A stretch of DNA of 9,855 nt from NCBI GenBank assembly GCA_000432335.1, contig HF995409.1:6690-16544 (forward strand), given 5' to 3'. The notes under the pieces were generated by a model that saw only the letters and a program-made list of their open reading frames with translations, was not told the origin of the DNA and ran no database searches. This document shows, piece after piece, positions 1-6,645 of the stretch. Positions within the stretch are counted from its first letter, which is position 1. Each line of letters opens with the position of its first letter. Made by a program: the position numbers and the translations under genes. Source of the DNA: Firmicutes bacterium CAG:646 (GTDB lineage: Bacteria > Bacillota > Clostridia > Lachnospirales > Lachnospiraceae).

Positions 1-312
1 AATAAAGATTCTCTGAAACCGGTTTCGGTGTCCCGGGGAGTAAAAAAAGAGGCTGTATGTCGATACAAAGGGGCGTTTCATTATCTGGATACCAAGGGAA
101 GAAATCTGGAAAAAGTAGAAAAAGAGATTCTTTATGAGAAAAACCTGAAAGCGCCGGTGAAAAAGGGAAGTGTGGTGGGGAAAGCTGTATACACCTTAGA
201 TGGTGAGGAGATTGGCCAGATGGAAATTGTGAGTGCAGAAAATATCCGGAAAGCGGGATTTACAGATTACCTGAAAAAAGTTGCCGGAAAACTGCTGGGG
301 ATGAAAGCATAA
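1..312 (+). CDS. dacF: D-alanyl-D-alanine carboxypeptidase, C-terminal part (truncated by window edge)
   Basis: The reading frame is open from the first base and ends at TAA 310-312, giving 103 residues, so the N-terminal catalytic part lies outside the window. What remains resembles the C-terminal beta-rich domain that follows the transpeptidase-like domain in PBP5-type DD-carboxypeptidases. It has the recognisable segment LKAPVKKGSVVGKAVYTLDG, followed by an amphipathic, Lys-rich tail (DYLKKVAGKLLGMKA) that could rest on the membrane surface. Such enzymes trim the terminal D-Ala from peptidoglycan stem peptides outside the membrane. The SxxK, SxN and KTG motifs cannot be checked here. The next gene starts 23 bases downstream, so the two are probably co-transcribed. 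In Bacillus, dacF lies in the same general neighbourhood as spoIIM and xerD, which supports the family call. The exact paralog (dacF versus dacB-like) is an inference. Confidence 0.75.
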   Translation, partial: NKDSLKPVSVSRGVKKEAVCRYKGAFHYLDTKGRNLEKVEKEILYEKNLKAPVKKGSVVGKAVYTLDGEEIGQMEIVSAENIRKAGFTDYLKKVAGKLLGMKA

Positions 313-335
313 ACAGGGAATACCGGGAGGGATAT

Positions 336-920
336 ATGAAAAAATTCTGGGATGAAGAGCGGACAGGTGTGATTGCGATGCTGGCGGGCTGTTTTTTGGT
401 GGGGATGGCAGCAGGGGCGCTTTTTGGCAATCTGGCGTATCCTTATCGGGGGCAGGAGGCGGATGTGCTGGGGGTATATCTTTTAAACAGGCTGAAAGAA
501 GAGAAGGTTGCCACCAGATCGTACTTTTATTATCTTTTGGAACAGAGGATGCGTGGTTATCTTTTCTTTGTTCTGGCGGGGCTTACGGGCGCAGCCAGGC
601 TAAGTGCGGTGGGAGGCGTGCTGGTGATGGGCTTTCTGGCAGGAGCTGGAGGAAGTATGGGGGTACTTCAGCAGGGAATACAGGGAGCGTTATTTTTTCT
701 GGGAGCAAATTTTCCTCAGGCACTTCTCTATATTCCGTCCATGCTGCTTTTGCTGACAGAAATCTATCGGCAGAATGGGAAAATCTGGAGAAAATCCAGG
801 GGCATGATGAAAGAGTATGTTTTGACAGTGCTTTTGTGTATTCTGGGAGGAATGGGGGGGATTCTTTTGGAAACTTACGGAAATCCCCTGGTTCTCTCCT
901 GGATGGCAGAGAAGATGTAA
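336..920 (+). CDS. spoIIM: Stage II sporulation protein M-like membrane protein
   Basis: This is a 194-residue integral membrane protein, close to the roughly 210 residues usual for SpoIIM. A GGGAGG ribosome binding site at 325-330 sits 5 nt before the ATG. Hydrophobic segments lie at about residues 11-32, 74-90, 91-110, 118-143 and 160-180, with a charged loop at about 35-73 and a basic loop at 145-160. Glycine-rich membrane stretches (GFLAGAGGSMG, LGGMGG) and the pattern FFLGANFPQALLYIPSMLLL fit the SpoIIM/DUF95 family. In Bacillus, SpoIIM works with SpoIID and SpoIIP in the peptidoglycan-remodelling complex that drives forespore engulfment, in the mother-cell membrane. The position just before xerD and after a dacF-like gene matches known sporulation gene neighbourhoods. 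The family assignment comes from motif feel and context, so a generic SpoIIM-like function is safer than a proven sporulation role. Confidence 0.7.
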   Translation: MKKFWDEERTGVIAMLAGCFLVGMAAGALFGNLAYPYRGQEADVLGVYLLNRLKEEKVATRSYFYYLLEQRMRGYLFFVLAGLTGAARLSAVGGVLVMGFLAGAGGSMGVLQQGIQGALFFLGANFPQALLYIPSMLLLLTEIYRQNGKIWRKSRGMMKEYVLTVLLCILGGMGGILLETYGNPLVLSWMAEKM

Positions 921-1037
921 CAAAAAATTAATATTTAAAGAATCACTAAATATGGTAGACATAAAATGGATGAGAACGATATCTTGTAATTTTTTACAGT
1001 CAGTGATAAAACTGGAAAGAAGAGAGGAAAATAGCAT

Positions 1038-1066
1038 TTGCTTTTCTGAAAAAACCTGCTTATAAT
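1038..1066 (+). promoter_or_regulatory. Sigma-A-type promoter of xerD
   Basis: TTGCTT (1038-1043) and a perfect TATAAT (1061-1066) are separated by 17 bp. This places transcription start near 1073, about 60 nt before the chosen xerD start. It lies in the 212-bp gap after spoIIM. No convincing terminator is seen in that gap, so xerD may also receive read-through. Confidence 0.7.
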
Positions 1067-1132
1067 GGGGGTTATAACGAATGAGAAGGGAAATTCCCTC
1101 ACGAAAAAATGGATGATGAGGGCAGGAATCGT

Positions 1133-2020
1133 ATGGAAAGCGAAATACAAAATTTTATATCTTATTTACATAATACCAAAAAAACGTCTGGAAATACGGA
1201 GGTGTCCTATGAGCGTGATCTGAGAAAAATGATGCAGTATTTTGAGCAGGAGCAGCAGATTGGCAGTGTGGGGCAGATTACAGAGACGAGTTTGAATTCC
1301 TATATGCTGTATCTGGAGAGGAATCATTTTGCGACATCTACGGTTTCCAGAAGTGTTGCGTCTATCAGGGCTTTTTTTCAGTATCTTTATAAAGAACATA
1401 AAATCGTGACAGATCCGGTCCAGCATTTGCGTCCCCCCAGAGTGGAAAAGAAGATGCCGGAGATTTTAACTGTGGAGGAAGTGGATTTGCTGCTTCGCCA
1501 GCCGTCTGCGACGACACCGAAGGGAATCCGGGACAAGGCAATGCTGGAGCTTTTGTACGCCACCGGCATTCGGGTCAGCGAACTGATCCGTCTGGAAGTT
1601 TCGGATGTGAATCTGTATGTGGGTTATATTACCTGCAGGGATCAGGAGAAGGAGCGGATTATTCCCTATGGAGCTGCGGCGAAGAAAGCGCTGCAATCTT
1701 ATCTTCATGGGGTGCGGGAAAGTTTTCTTCGGGATGAGGAATGCAGCTTACTGTTTACCAACTGTTCTGGAAAAGCTATGAGCCGTCAGGGATTTTGGAA
1801 AGTGCTGAAAATGTATGCGGGAGCAGCGGAGATTGAGAAGGATATTACGCCCCATACGCTGCGGCACTCCTTTGCAGCCCATCTGATACAGAATGGGGCG
1901 GATTTGAAAAGCGTGCAGGAGATGATGGGACATTCCGATATCTCCACGACGCAGATGTACTTGAATATGAATACGTATAAAATCAGAGATGTATATGCAA
2001 AGACCCATCCAAGAAGCTGA
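1133..2020 (+). CDS. xerD: Site-specific tyrosine recombinase XerD
   Basis: The predicted 295-residue protein has the usual XerD length. An N-terminal SAM-like DNA-binding domain covers about 1-95 and includes SVASIRAFFQYLY. The catalytic domain follows, with Arg147 in ATGIRVSEL, His241 and Arg244 in HTLRHSFAAHL, His267 in GHSDIS and the nucleophile Tyr276 in TTQMYLNM. XerC/XerD recombinases resolve chromosome dimers at dif. The start at 1133 is preferred over the ATG at 1109 because a GAGGGCAGGA stretch lies just upstream of it, the protein then begins MESEIQNFI, and the length fits. The 1109 start would add eight hydrophilic residues and has no clear ribosome binding site. One oddity: the beta-hairpin Lys of the canonical GKGNKER segment is not where expected; here the segment reads CRDQEKER. 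XerD is preferred to XerC by overall resemblance and by the spoIIM neighbour. Confidence 0.92.
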   Translation: MESEIQNFISYLHNTKKTSGNTEVSYERDLRKMMQYFEQEQQIGSVGQITETSLNSYMLYLERNHFATSTVSRSVASIRAFFQYLYKEHKIVTDPVQHLRPPRVEKKMPEILTVEEVDLLLRQPSATTPKGIRDKAMLELLYATGIRVSELIRLEVSDVNLYVGYITCRDQEKERIIPYGAAAKKALQSYLHGVRESFLRDEECSLLFTNCSGKAMSRQGFWKVLKMYAGAAEIEKDITPHTLRHSFAAHLIQNGADLKSVQEMMGHSDISTTQMYLNMNTYKIRDVYAKTHPRS

Positions 2021-2031
2021 TGGGTCTTTTT
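1999..2031 (+). terminator. Intrinsic terminator overlapping the end of xerD
   Basis: AAAGACCCATC (1999-2009) pairs perfectly with GATGGGTCTTT (2019-2029) around a 9-nt loop, and the T-run continues to 2031. The xerD stop codon TGA (2018-2020) lies at the loop/3' arm junction, so the last codons of the gene encode the 5' arm. Confidence 0.85.
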
Positions 2032-2043
2032 GTGTGGAAAAAG

Positions 2044-2143
2044 AAAAAAAGAATATTTATGCCATGAAACTCAGTCTGCGCTCACTTTGAGCCTAAAGTC
2101 TCAAAGATGTGCTCGACCATTCGTTTTCGTGGCATAAATATTC
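2044..2143 (-). terminator. Probable terminator for the minus-strand DAHP synthase gene
   Basis: Read on the minus strand, the long hairpin at 2143-2051 is followed directly by seven T residues (2050-2044), then CTTTTTCC. That is the layout of an intrinsic terminator about 50 nt past the stop codon at 2190. The stem is unusually long, with a 14-bp AT-rich base, so it may be an inserted element that serves as a terminator. With the xerD terminator beside it, the convergent genes are insulated in both directions. A weaker minus-strand hairpin, ATGAGA/TCTCAT at 2170-2187, lies closer to the stop codon. Confidence 0.55.
2051..2143. repeat. 93-bp long imperfect palindrome (MITE-like or structured intergenic element)
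   Basis: The outer arms GAATATTTATGCCA (2051-2064) and TGGCATAAATATTC (2130-2143) are perfect 14-bp inverted repeats. Pairing can continue inward through a G-U pair and GAAA/TTTC. Inside is a second hairpin, CTTTGAG (2085-2091) with CTCAAAG (2100-2106) around an 8-nt loop. It extends outward by several further pairs with a bulge and a mismatch (CGCTCA against TGTGCT). No open reading frame of interest is present. The outline, terminal inverted repeats with a folded interior, resembles a miniature inverted-repeat element or a conserved structured RNA. Copy number cannot be judged from one window. Confidence 0.65.
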
Positions 2144-2189
2144 CGTGGCAGCTTTCACAACATCGTGAAATGAGAGATGCTTCTCATGG

Positions 2190-3224
2190 TTAGCATAGTT
2201 CGGCGATGGTGTAGATCAGCTGTTCAGAGTCTTCCCAGCCCAGACAGGGGTCGGTGATGGATTTTCCGTACACATGATCGGCGCAGCCGATTTTCTGGCT
2301 GCCTTCTTCCAGGTAGCTTTCGATCATAACGCCTTTTACCAGTGTTTTGATGTCCTGAGATACATTACGGCTGTGCAGTACTTCTTTTGTAATACGGATC
2401 TGTTCTTTAAACTGTTTGTTGGAGTTAGAATGGTTGGCATCCACGATCACTGCCGGGTTTGCCAGATCTCTCTCGTTGTATTTTTCCAGAAGAAGCTGCA
2501 GGTCCTCATAGTGGTAGTTGGGAATAGCATTTCCGTGTTTGTTGACAGCGCCGCGCAAGATCGTATGGGCAAGGGGATTTCCGGTGGTTTCCACTTCCCA
2601 GTTACGATAAATAAAGTTCTGTTTGATCTGGGCAGCTACCACAGAATTAAGCATGACGGAAAAATCGCCGCTGGTAGGATTTTTCATACCGGCGGGAATA
2701 TCCATGCCGCTGACTACCAGACGGTGCTGCTGGTTTTCCACGGAACGGGCGCCAATGGCAACGTAAGAGAGAATATCATCCAGATATCTCCAGTTTTCAG
2801 GATAAAGCATCTCGTCAGCGGCAGTAAGACCGGACTCTTCAATGGCGCGCATATGCATTTTCCGCAGTGCGATCAGACCGTGAAGAAGATCCGGCTTTTT
2901 TTCCGGATCCGGCTGGTGAAGAATTCCTTTATAGCCTTCGCCGGTGGTTCGCGGTTTATTGGTATAGATTCTGGGAATCAGGATCAGACGGTCGGAAACT
3001 TTCTCCTGAACCCGGGCAAGCCGGTTGATGTACTCGCAGACGGCATCTTCATTATCTGCGGAGCAGGGACCAATGATCACCAGAAATTTATCGGATTCTC
3101 CGGTAAATACTTTGCGTATCATCTCATCCCGCTCTTTTTTTATCTGTTCCACTTTGGCAGTCACCGGATAATCAGCTTTGATCTCTGCCGGAGTGGGAAG
3201 CTTTTTTAAGAAATTGAAACTCAT
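2190..3224 (-). CDS. aroF: 3-deoxy-7-phosphoheptulonate synthase (DAHP synthase), class I AroF/G/H type
   Basis: This enzyme condenses phosphoenolpyruvate and erythrose 4-phosphate to DAHP, the first step of the shikimate pathway, in the cytoplasm. The 344-residue product shows the class I hallmarks: GPCSA (Cys54), KPRTTGEGYKG (from Lys90), IGARSVENQQHR, SGMDIPAGMKNPTSG, DANHSNSNKQ (His265), GVMIESYLEEGSQ (Glu302) and YGKSITDPCLGWED (Asp325). Cys54, His265, Glu302 and Asp325 match the four metal ligands of E. coli AroG (Cys61, His268, Glu302, Asp326). The start is placed at the second ATG (3224). AAAGGAGAG upstream leaves only 2 nt before the ATG at 3230 but 8 nt before this one, and MSFNFLKKLPTPAEIK is a typical beginning. 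The gene is monocistronic: it has its own promoter and no other aro gene is beside it. Which aromatic amino acid inhibits it cannot be read from the sequence. Confidence 0.95.
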   Translation of the reverse strand: MSFNFLKKLPTPAEIKADYPVTAKVEQIKKERDEMIRKVFTGESDKFLVIIGPCSADNEDAVCEYINRLARVQEKVSDRLILIPRIYTNKPRTTGEGYKGILHQPDPEKKPDLLHGLIALRKMHMRAIEESGLTAADEMLYPENWRYLDDILSYVAIGARSVENQQHRLVVSGMDIPAGMKNPTSGDFSVMLNSVVAAQIKQNFIYRNWEVETTGNPLAHTILRGAVNKHGNAIPNYHYEDLQLLLEKYNERDLANPAVIVDANHSNSNKQFKEQIRITKEVLHSRNVSQDIKTLVKGVMIESYLEEGSQKIGCADHVYGKSITDPCLGWEDSEQLIYTIAELC

Positions 3225-3232
3225 AATCATCT

Positions 3233-3237
3233 CTCCT
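3233..3237 (-). promoter_or_regulatory. Ribosome binding site that decides the aroF start
   Basis: AGGAG within minus-strand CAAAGGAGAG (3240-3231) lies 8 nt before the ATG at 3224 but only 2 nt before the ATG at 3230. The downstream codon is therefore favoured. Confidence 0.75.
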
Positions 3238-3256
3238 TTGCAATGTTCTCTTTCGT

Positions 3257-3285
3257 ATAATAAAGCATTGCAGTAAGAAAATCAA
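3257..3285 (-). promoter_or_regulatory. Sigma-A-type promoter of the DAHP synthase gene
   Basis: On the minus strand, TTGATT (3285-3280) and TATTAT (3262-3257) are 17 bp apart. Transcription would start near 3250, giving a leader of about 25 nt, too short for a leader peptide or attenuator. The -35 box overlaps the stop codon (3284-3282) of the upstream flippase gene. Confidence 0.7.
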
Positions 3286-4814
3286 GAGGAAATATGAATC
3301 TGTTTGGAACATAACAGACAAGTCAGGTAAGAAATACCGCATACTCCCATGGTGATTCCCAGATTCCAAAGACCGGGAAGGGAAAAAAGACTGTCGCAAA
3401 GATAGAATACAAAAAGCCCCATACCGCAGCTTAACACAAGGAAAGCCAGAGGGAGAAAAAGCCATTGGAGCGGATAAAAAGAGAAAGAAACTTTCTGATG
3501 AAGGAAAAACAGATTCAGAAGTGTGGTGACAAGTTGGCTCACCAGAAGTCCCCACAGATATCCCTGTATGCCTGCACGGGGAACGGCAAAAAGAATAAAG
3601 AAAATCCGAATGGAGAGGCCGACGACATTTTGAAAGAAGCATAGAGAAGTATGACCCAGTCCGTTCAGAATACTGGAAAGTGTTCCGGTCAGGTAGAGGA
3701 AAGGACAGAGAAAAGAAAGAATCTGGATAAAAGTTCCCGCGTCCTGATTTCCATAGACCAGCGTGCCCAACAGATTGCCGAAAAAGAAAAAGATTCCGCC
3801 GGCAAAAATTCCCAGCAAAAGGCAGTATTTCATCGTTTTTTCCGTGGCAGAAATAATTTTTTTCCGGTTTCCTTTCGCCTGTTCCTGCGCGATGGTGGGA
3901 AGAAGCATGGTAGATACGGAATTGGTGATGGCGGAAGGAAAGAGAATGAAGGGAAGCGCCATTCCCGTCAGGATTCCATAGATACTAAGCGCCTGGAAAG
4001 AAGAACATCCATACTGTCTCAGCCGGCTTGGGATCAGAATCGCTTCCCCGCTCTGAAGGAGATTTAAAAGAATGCGATTGACAGTAAGGGGCAGGGAGAG
4101 GGCGACCAGTCTTCCAGCGCAGGCGGCGTAGGAAGGAACTGGCAGGGGGGAAGGGGTTTTATATTCTGTTCCCTGAAAATGAAACAGGAGGCAGATTGCA
4201 GAAAAGAGCGAGGCTACCAATTCTCCTGCCAAAAGACCTGCTGCGGCGAGAAGCGGCGTGGGAGCAATTCCCTTTTCGGAGAGAATCAGGTAAAAGAAAA
4301 CGGAGGAAAAAATCCGGGCAGCCTGTTCCAAAAACTGAGATACAGAAGGAACTGCCGTTTGTTTTCGGGCAAAGAACCAGGCGCTGACACAGGTGTGAAC
4401 GGTTCCCAGAGGAACGCTCCAGGCAACCAGCTGCAGCAGGGGAGTACAGCGTGGTTCTTTTAAAAGAGAACGGGAAAGGAAACCTGCGTATCGGTGCAAA
4501 AGAGCGGCAGCGATAACGGACAGGCTGAAAGAAAGAACAAATCCGCAGGAAAAATAACTTCTGGCTTTTGCGGGATTTTTTTGAGCAAGGGCAGAAGCGC
4601 AGCAGCGGGAGATCCCGGTCTGGATTCCGGCAACGGCAAAAGAGAAGCACAGGGCATAGACGGGAAAAATCAGCTGGTAGATTCCCACACCTTCCGCACC
4701 AATCGTGTGTGAGAGGAATATTCTATAAAAGAAGCCCATGACCCGGGTGATCAGACCGGTCAGGGTGAGGATTACCGTTCCGGTAATCAATGGATGTTTT
4801 TTCTGAGAAGACAT
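3282..4814 (-). CDS. spoVB: SpoVB/MurJ-like polysaccharide or lipid-linked precursor flippase (MOP superfamily)
   Basis: This is a 510-residue, strongly hydrophobic protein with about a dozen or more membrane segments, the usual size for the MATE-like MOP superfamily. Its N-terminus is typical of SpoVB relatives: a short basic lead, TGTVILTLTGLITRVMGFFYR, then IGAEGVGIYQLIFPVYAL. Mid-protein segments NRILLNLLQSGEAILIPSRL and ALPFILFPSAITNSVSTMLLPTIAQ are also characteristic. The family exports lipid-linked sugars across the membrane: MurJ flips lipid II, and SpoVB acts in spore cortex synthesis in Bacillus. The exact substrate here is not shown. No strong ribosome binding site precedes the ATG, but the family N-terminus fits this start. 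The gene is divergent from the iscR-like gene and followed by aroF, which has its own promoter. SpoVB versus a vegetative MurJ/YtgP-type flippase remains open. Confidence 0.8.
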   Translation of the reverse strand: MSSQKKHPLITGTVILTLTGLITRVMGFFYRIFLSHTIGAEGVGIYQLIFPVYALCFSFAVAGIQTGISRCCASALAQKNPAKARSYFSCGFVLSFSLSVIAAALLHRYAGFLSRSLLKEPRCTPLLQLVAWSVPLGTVHTCVSAWFFARKQTAVPSVSQFLEQAARIFSSVFFYLILSEKGIAPTPLLAAAGLLAGELVASLFSAICLLFHFQGTEYKTPSPLPVPSYAACAGRLVALSLPLTVNRILLNLLQSGEAILIPSRLRQYGCSSFQALSIYGILTGMALPFILFPSAITNSVSTMLLPTIAQEQAKGNRKKIISATEKTMKYCLLLGIFAGGIFFFFGNLLGTLVYGNQDAGTFIQILSFLCPFLYLTGTLSSILNGLGHTSLCFFQNVVGLSIRIFFILFAVPRAGIQGYLWGLLVSQLVTTLLNLFFLHQKVSFSFYPLQWLFLPLAFLVLSCGMGLFVFYLCDSLFSLPGLWNLGITMGVCGISYLTCLLCSKQIHISS

Positions 4815-4840
4815 AAAGAGACACTCGCTAAGTCTTTTTG

Positions 4841-4869
4841 ATAATATATGATAATCTTACTCTTGACAG
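4841..4869 (-). promoter_or_regulatory. Probable promoter of the spoVB-like gene, overlapping the iscR promoter
   Basis: Minus-strand CTGTCA (4869-4864) and TATTAT (4846-4841) are 17 bp apart, with start near 4834. The -35 box occupies almost the same bases as the TTGACA of the divergent iscR promoter, so polymerase could probably not occupy both at once. The -35 is only a 4/6 match. Confidence 0.45.
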
Positions 4870-4891
4870 AACAGAAGAAGGATGCTATGCT
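4863..4891 (+). promoter_or_regulatory. Strong sigma-A promoter of the iscR-nifS-nifU-mnmA operon
   Basis: A perfect TTGACA (4863-4868) is followed after 17 bp by TATGCT (4886-4891). A TG at 4883-4884 makes this an extended -10 promoter. Transcription should start near 4898, right at the operator-like palindrome, and about 49 nt before the iscR start. Confidence 0.85.
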
Positions 4892-4900
4892 ACTTACAAA

Positions 4901-4919
4901 TCCTAGTACATTACTAGGA
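4901..4919. promoter_or_regulatory. Operator-like perfect palindrome at the iscR start site
   Basis: TCCTAGTA-CAT-TACTAGGA is a perfect 8-3-8 inverted repeat placed just downstream of the predicted +1. It has the overall length and spacing of IscR/Rrf2-family sites but differs at inner positions from the E. coli IscR type 1 consensus as I recall it. The likeliest binder is the Rrf2 regulator encoded immediately downstream, giving autorepression. That is an inference from position. Confidence 0.65.
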
Positions 4920-4946
4920 AATAAACTTCCCGAGGAGGGAGGACAA

Positions 4947-5399
4947 ATGAAATTATCTACAAAAGGAAGATATGGTCTGCGGGCCATGATCGATCTGGCA
5001 ATATATAGTGAAACAGAGCCGGTTTCCATACAGAGTATCGCCAACCGACAGAATATTTCCGAACGCTATTTGGAGCAGCTGATGGCAAAACTGAAAAAAG
5101 CAGAACTGGTTATCAGTACCCGGGGAGCGAGCGGGGGATATCGGCTGGCAAAACCGGTGGGAGATATTTCCGTGGGAGATGTGCTTCGAGCTTTAGAGGG
5201 AGACTTACGGGCTGTGACCTGCGATGCGCAGGATGGCGAGGGAGGCTGTGAAAATGCAGATCTCTGTGTTTCCCGGTACGTCTGGCAGAAAATTAACGCC
5301 AGTATTACGAATACGGTAGATACCATGTATCTGGATCAACTGGTAGAAGAGAGCAGAAAAATCAAAGAAAAAGGACAGATGCAGACTTTGGGCTGTTAG
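4947..5399 (+). CDS. iscR: Rrf2-family transcriptional regulator, IscR-like with three clustered cysteines
   Basis: The start at 4947 has a strong GAGGAGGGAGGA ribosome binding site and gives MKLSTKGRYGLRAMIDLA, the standard Rrf2 beginning. An in-frame ATG at 4848 would put translation across the promoter and can be dismissed. The 150-residue protein has a winged helix-turn-helix at about 1-70, including ISERYLEQLMAKLKKAELV and the wing RGASGGYRLAKP, then a dimerisation helix. Cys92, Cys101 and Cys107 lie in the position of the 2Fe-2S ligands of E. coli IscR (Cys92, 98, 104), although the first gap is longer. CymR of Bacillus lacks such a cluster, so an Fe-S sensing role is favoured over a purely cysteine-metabolism role. 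It heads the sulfur-transfer operon, 18 nt before nifS, and probably controls it. An extra Cys is the last residue, in LGC. Confidence 0.88.
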   Translation: MKLSTKGRYGLRAMIDLAIYSETEPVSIQSIANRQNISERYLEQLMAKLKKAELVISTRGASGGYRLAKPVGDISVGDVLRALEGDLRAVTCDAQDGEGGCENADLCVSRYVWQKINASITNTVDTMYLDQLVEESRKIKEKGQMQTLGC

Positions 5400-5417
5400 G
5401 ACAGGAGGCAGCAGAAT

Positions 5418-6631
5418 ATGAAGAAAACAATTTATATGGATAATGCGGCTACGACAAAGACCGCGCCGGAGGTAGTGGAAGCTATGCTTCCCTATTTTAC
5501 CGAGTACTATGGAAATCCTTCCAGTGTATATGAACTGGCAGGAATCAGCAAAAAAGCGGTAAATGAAGCAAGAGAAAAGATTGCAGATGTGATCGGGGCA
5601 AAAGCCAATGAAATTTATTTTACCGCCGGCGGTACAGAGGCAGATAACTGGGCGATTAAGGAAGCGTACGAAGCTTACAGGGACAAGGGAAATCATATTA
5701 TCACCACAAAGGTGGAACACCATGCGGTTTTGCATACCTGCCAGTGGCTGGGAAAAATCCCTGCCAGTGGCTGGAAAAACAGGGGGCAAAGGTGACCTAT
5801 CTGGATGTGGATGAAAATGGGCGGATCCGTCTGGAAGATCTGGAAAAAGCAATCACACCGGAAACGATTCTGATTTCCATTATGGCGGCAAATAATGAGA
5901 TTGGTACGCTGATGCCGGTAAAAGAGATTGGTATGATCGCAAAGGAACATGGGATTTTATTTCATACAGATGCGGTGCAGGCTTTCGGACAGATTCCTCT
6001 GAATGTAGATGAGTGTCACATTGACATGCTCAGCTCCAGCGGTCATAAGATTAACGGACCGAAAGGGATTGGATGTCTTTATATCCGCAAAGGCTTGAAA
6101 CTGCGTTCTCTGATCCATGGAGGAGCACAGGAAAGAAAGAGAAGAGCCGGTACAGAAAATGTTCCTGCTATTGTGGGATACGGAGTGGCAGCCCAACGGG
6201 CAGCGCAGAGTATGGAAGAACGGACTGAGAGGGAACGTCAGGTGAGGGATTATATGATTGAAAAAATCGAAAAAGAGATTCCTTACTGTCGTTTGAACGG
6301 ACACAGAACACTGCGTCTTCCCAACAACGTAAACTTCAGTTTCCGGTTTATAGAGGGAGAATCCCTTCTGATCATGCTGGATATGGAAGGAATCTGCGCT
6401 TCCAGTGGATCGGCATGTACTTCAGGATCTCTGGATCCATCCCATGTGCTGCTGGCTATTGGTCTGCCCCATGAGATTGCTCATGGATCTCTTCGTCTGA
6501 CGATCAGCGAGGAGACAACAAAAGAAGATGTGGACTTTGTGGTGGAGAAAATCAAAGGAATCGTGGAGCGGCTGAGAAATATGTCACCGTTGTATGAAGA
6601 CTTTATGATGAAAGGGGCAAAAAGGTCATAA
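5418..6631 (+). pseudogene. nifS: Cysteine desulfurase NifS/IscS, frameshifted by a 23-bp duplication
   Basis: The family is a PLP enzyme that takes sulfur from L-cysteine as an enzyme persulfide and passes it to NifU and MnmA. AGGAGG (5403-5408) precedes the ATG by 9 nt. The first frame runs MDNAATTKTAPEVVEAM to HHAVLHTCQWL, then drifts into GKIPASGWKNRGQR and stops at 5793-5795. The second frame resumes as CQWLEKQGAKVTYLDV and runs to 6631. Removing one 23-bp copy (5737-5759) rejoins the frames exactly into a 396-residue protein, the normal length. In that repaired numbering, His101, the PLP Lys203 (SSSGHKINGPKG) and the active-site Cys326 (SSGSACTSGS) match E. coli IscS His104, Lys206 and Cys328. 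As written, the first frame (125 residues) lacks Lys and Cys, and the second has only a GTG at 5744 without a ribosome binding site. The rest of the gene is intact, which suggests a very recent mutation or a sequence or assembly error. Confidence 0.9.
5737..5782 (+). repeat. 23-bp imperfect tandem duplication inside nifS
   Basis: CCTGCCAGTGGCTGG occurs at 5737-5751 and again at 5760-5774, a period of 23 bp. Each copy is followed by an A-run, GAAAAATC in the first and AAAAACAG in the second. The first copy is one G longer before the A-run, so the copies are not identical. 23 is not a multiple of three, which is why the nifS frame breaks here. Confidence 0.85.
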
Positions 6632-6645
6632 ACCACTTTGGGGTA

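Noticed and set aside
2274..3209. 311-residue open frame on the plus strand
   Set aside because: It lies opposite the DAHP synthase gene, has no ribosome binding site or family motif, and is the antisense shadow of a well-conserved protein.
4848..4946. Upstream in-frame extension of the iscR-like gene from ATG 4848
   Set aside because: It would run through the promoter and the palindrome, has no ribosome binding site, and adds residues not seen in Rrf2 proteins. The start at 4947 has a strong site.
5205..5852. 215-residue minus-strand open frame over iscR and nifS
   Set aside because: It is antisense to two recognised genes and shows no domain, start signal or promoter.
5744..6631. A separate short NifS-like gene starting at GTG 5744
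   Set aside because: It lacks a ribosome binding site, starts inside the duplicated segment, and lacks the N-terminal part of the fold. It is the second half of a frameshifted nifS.
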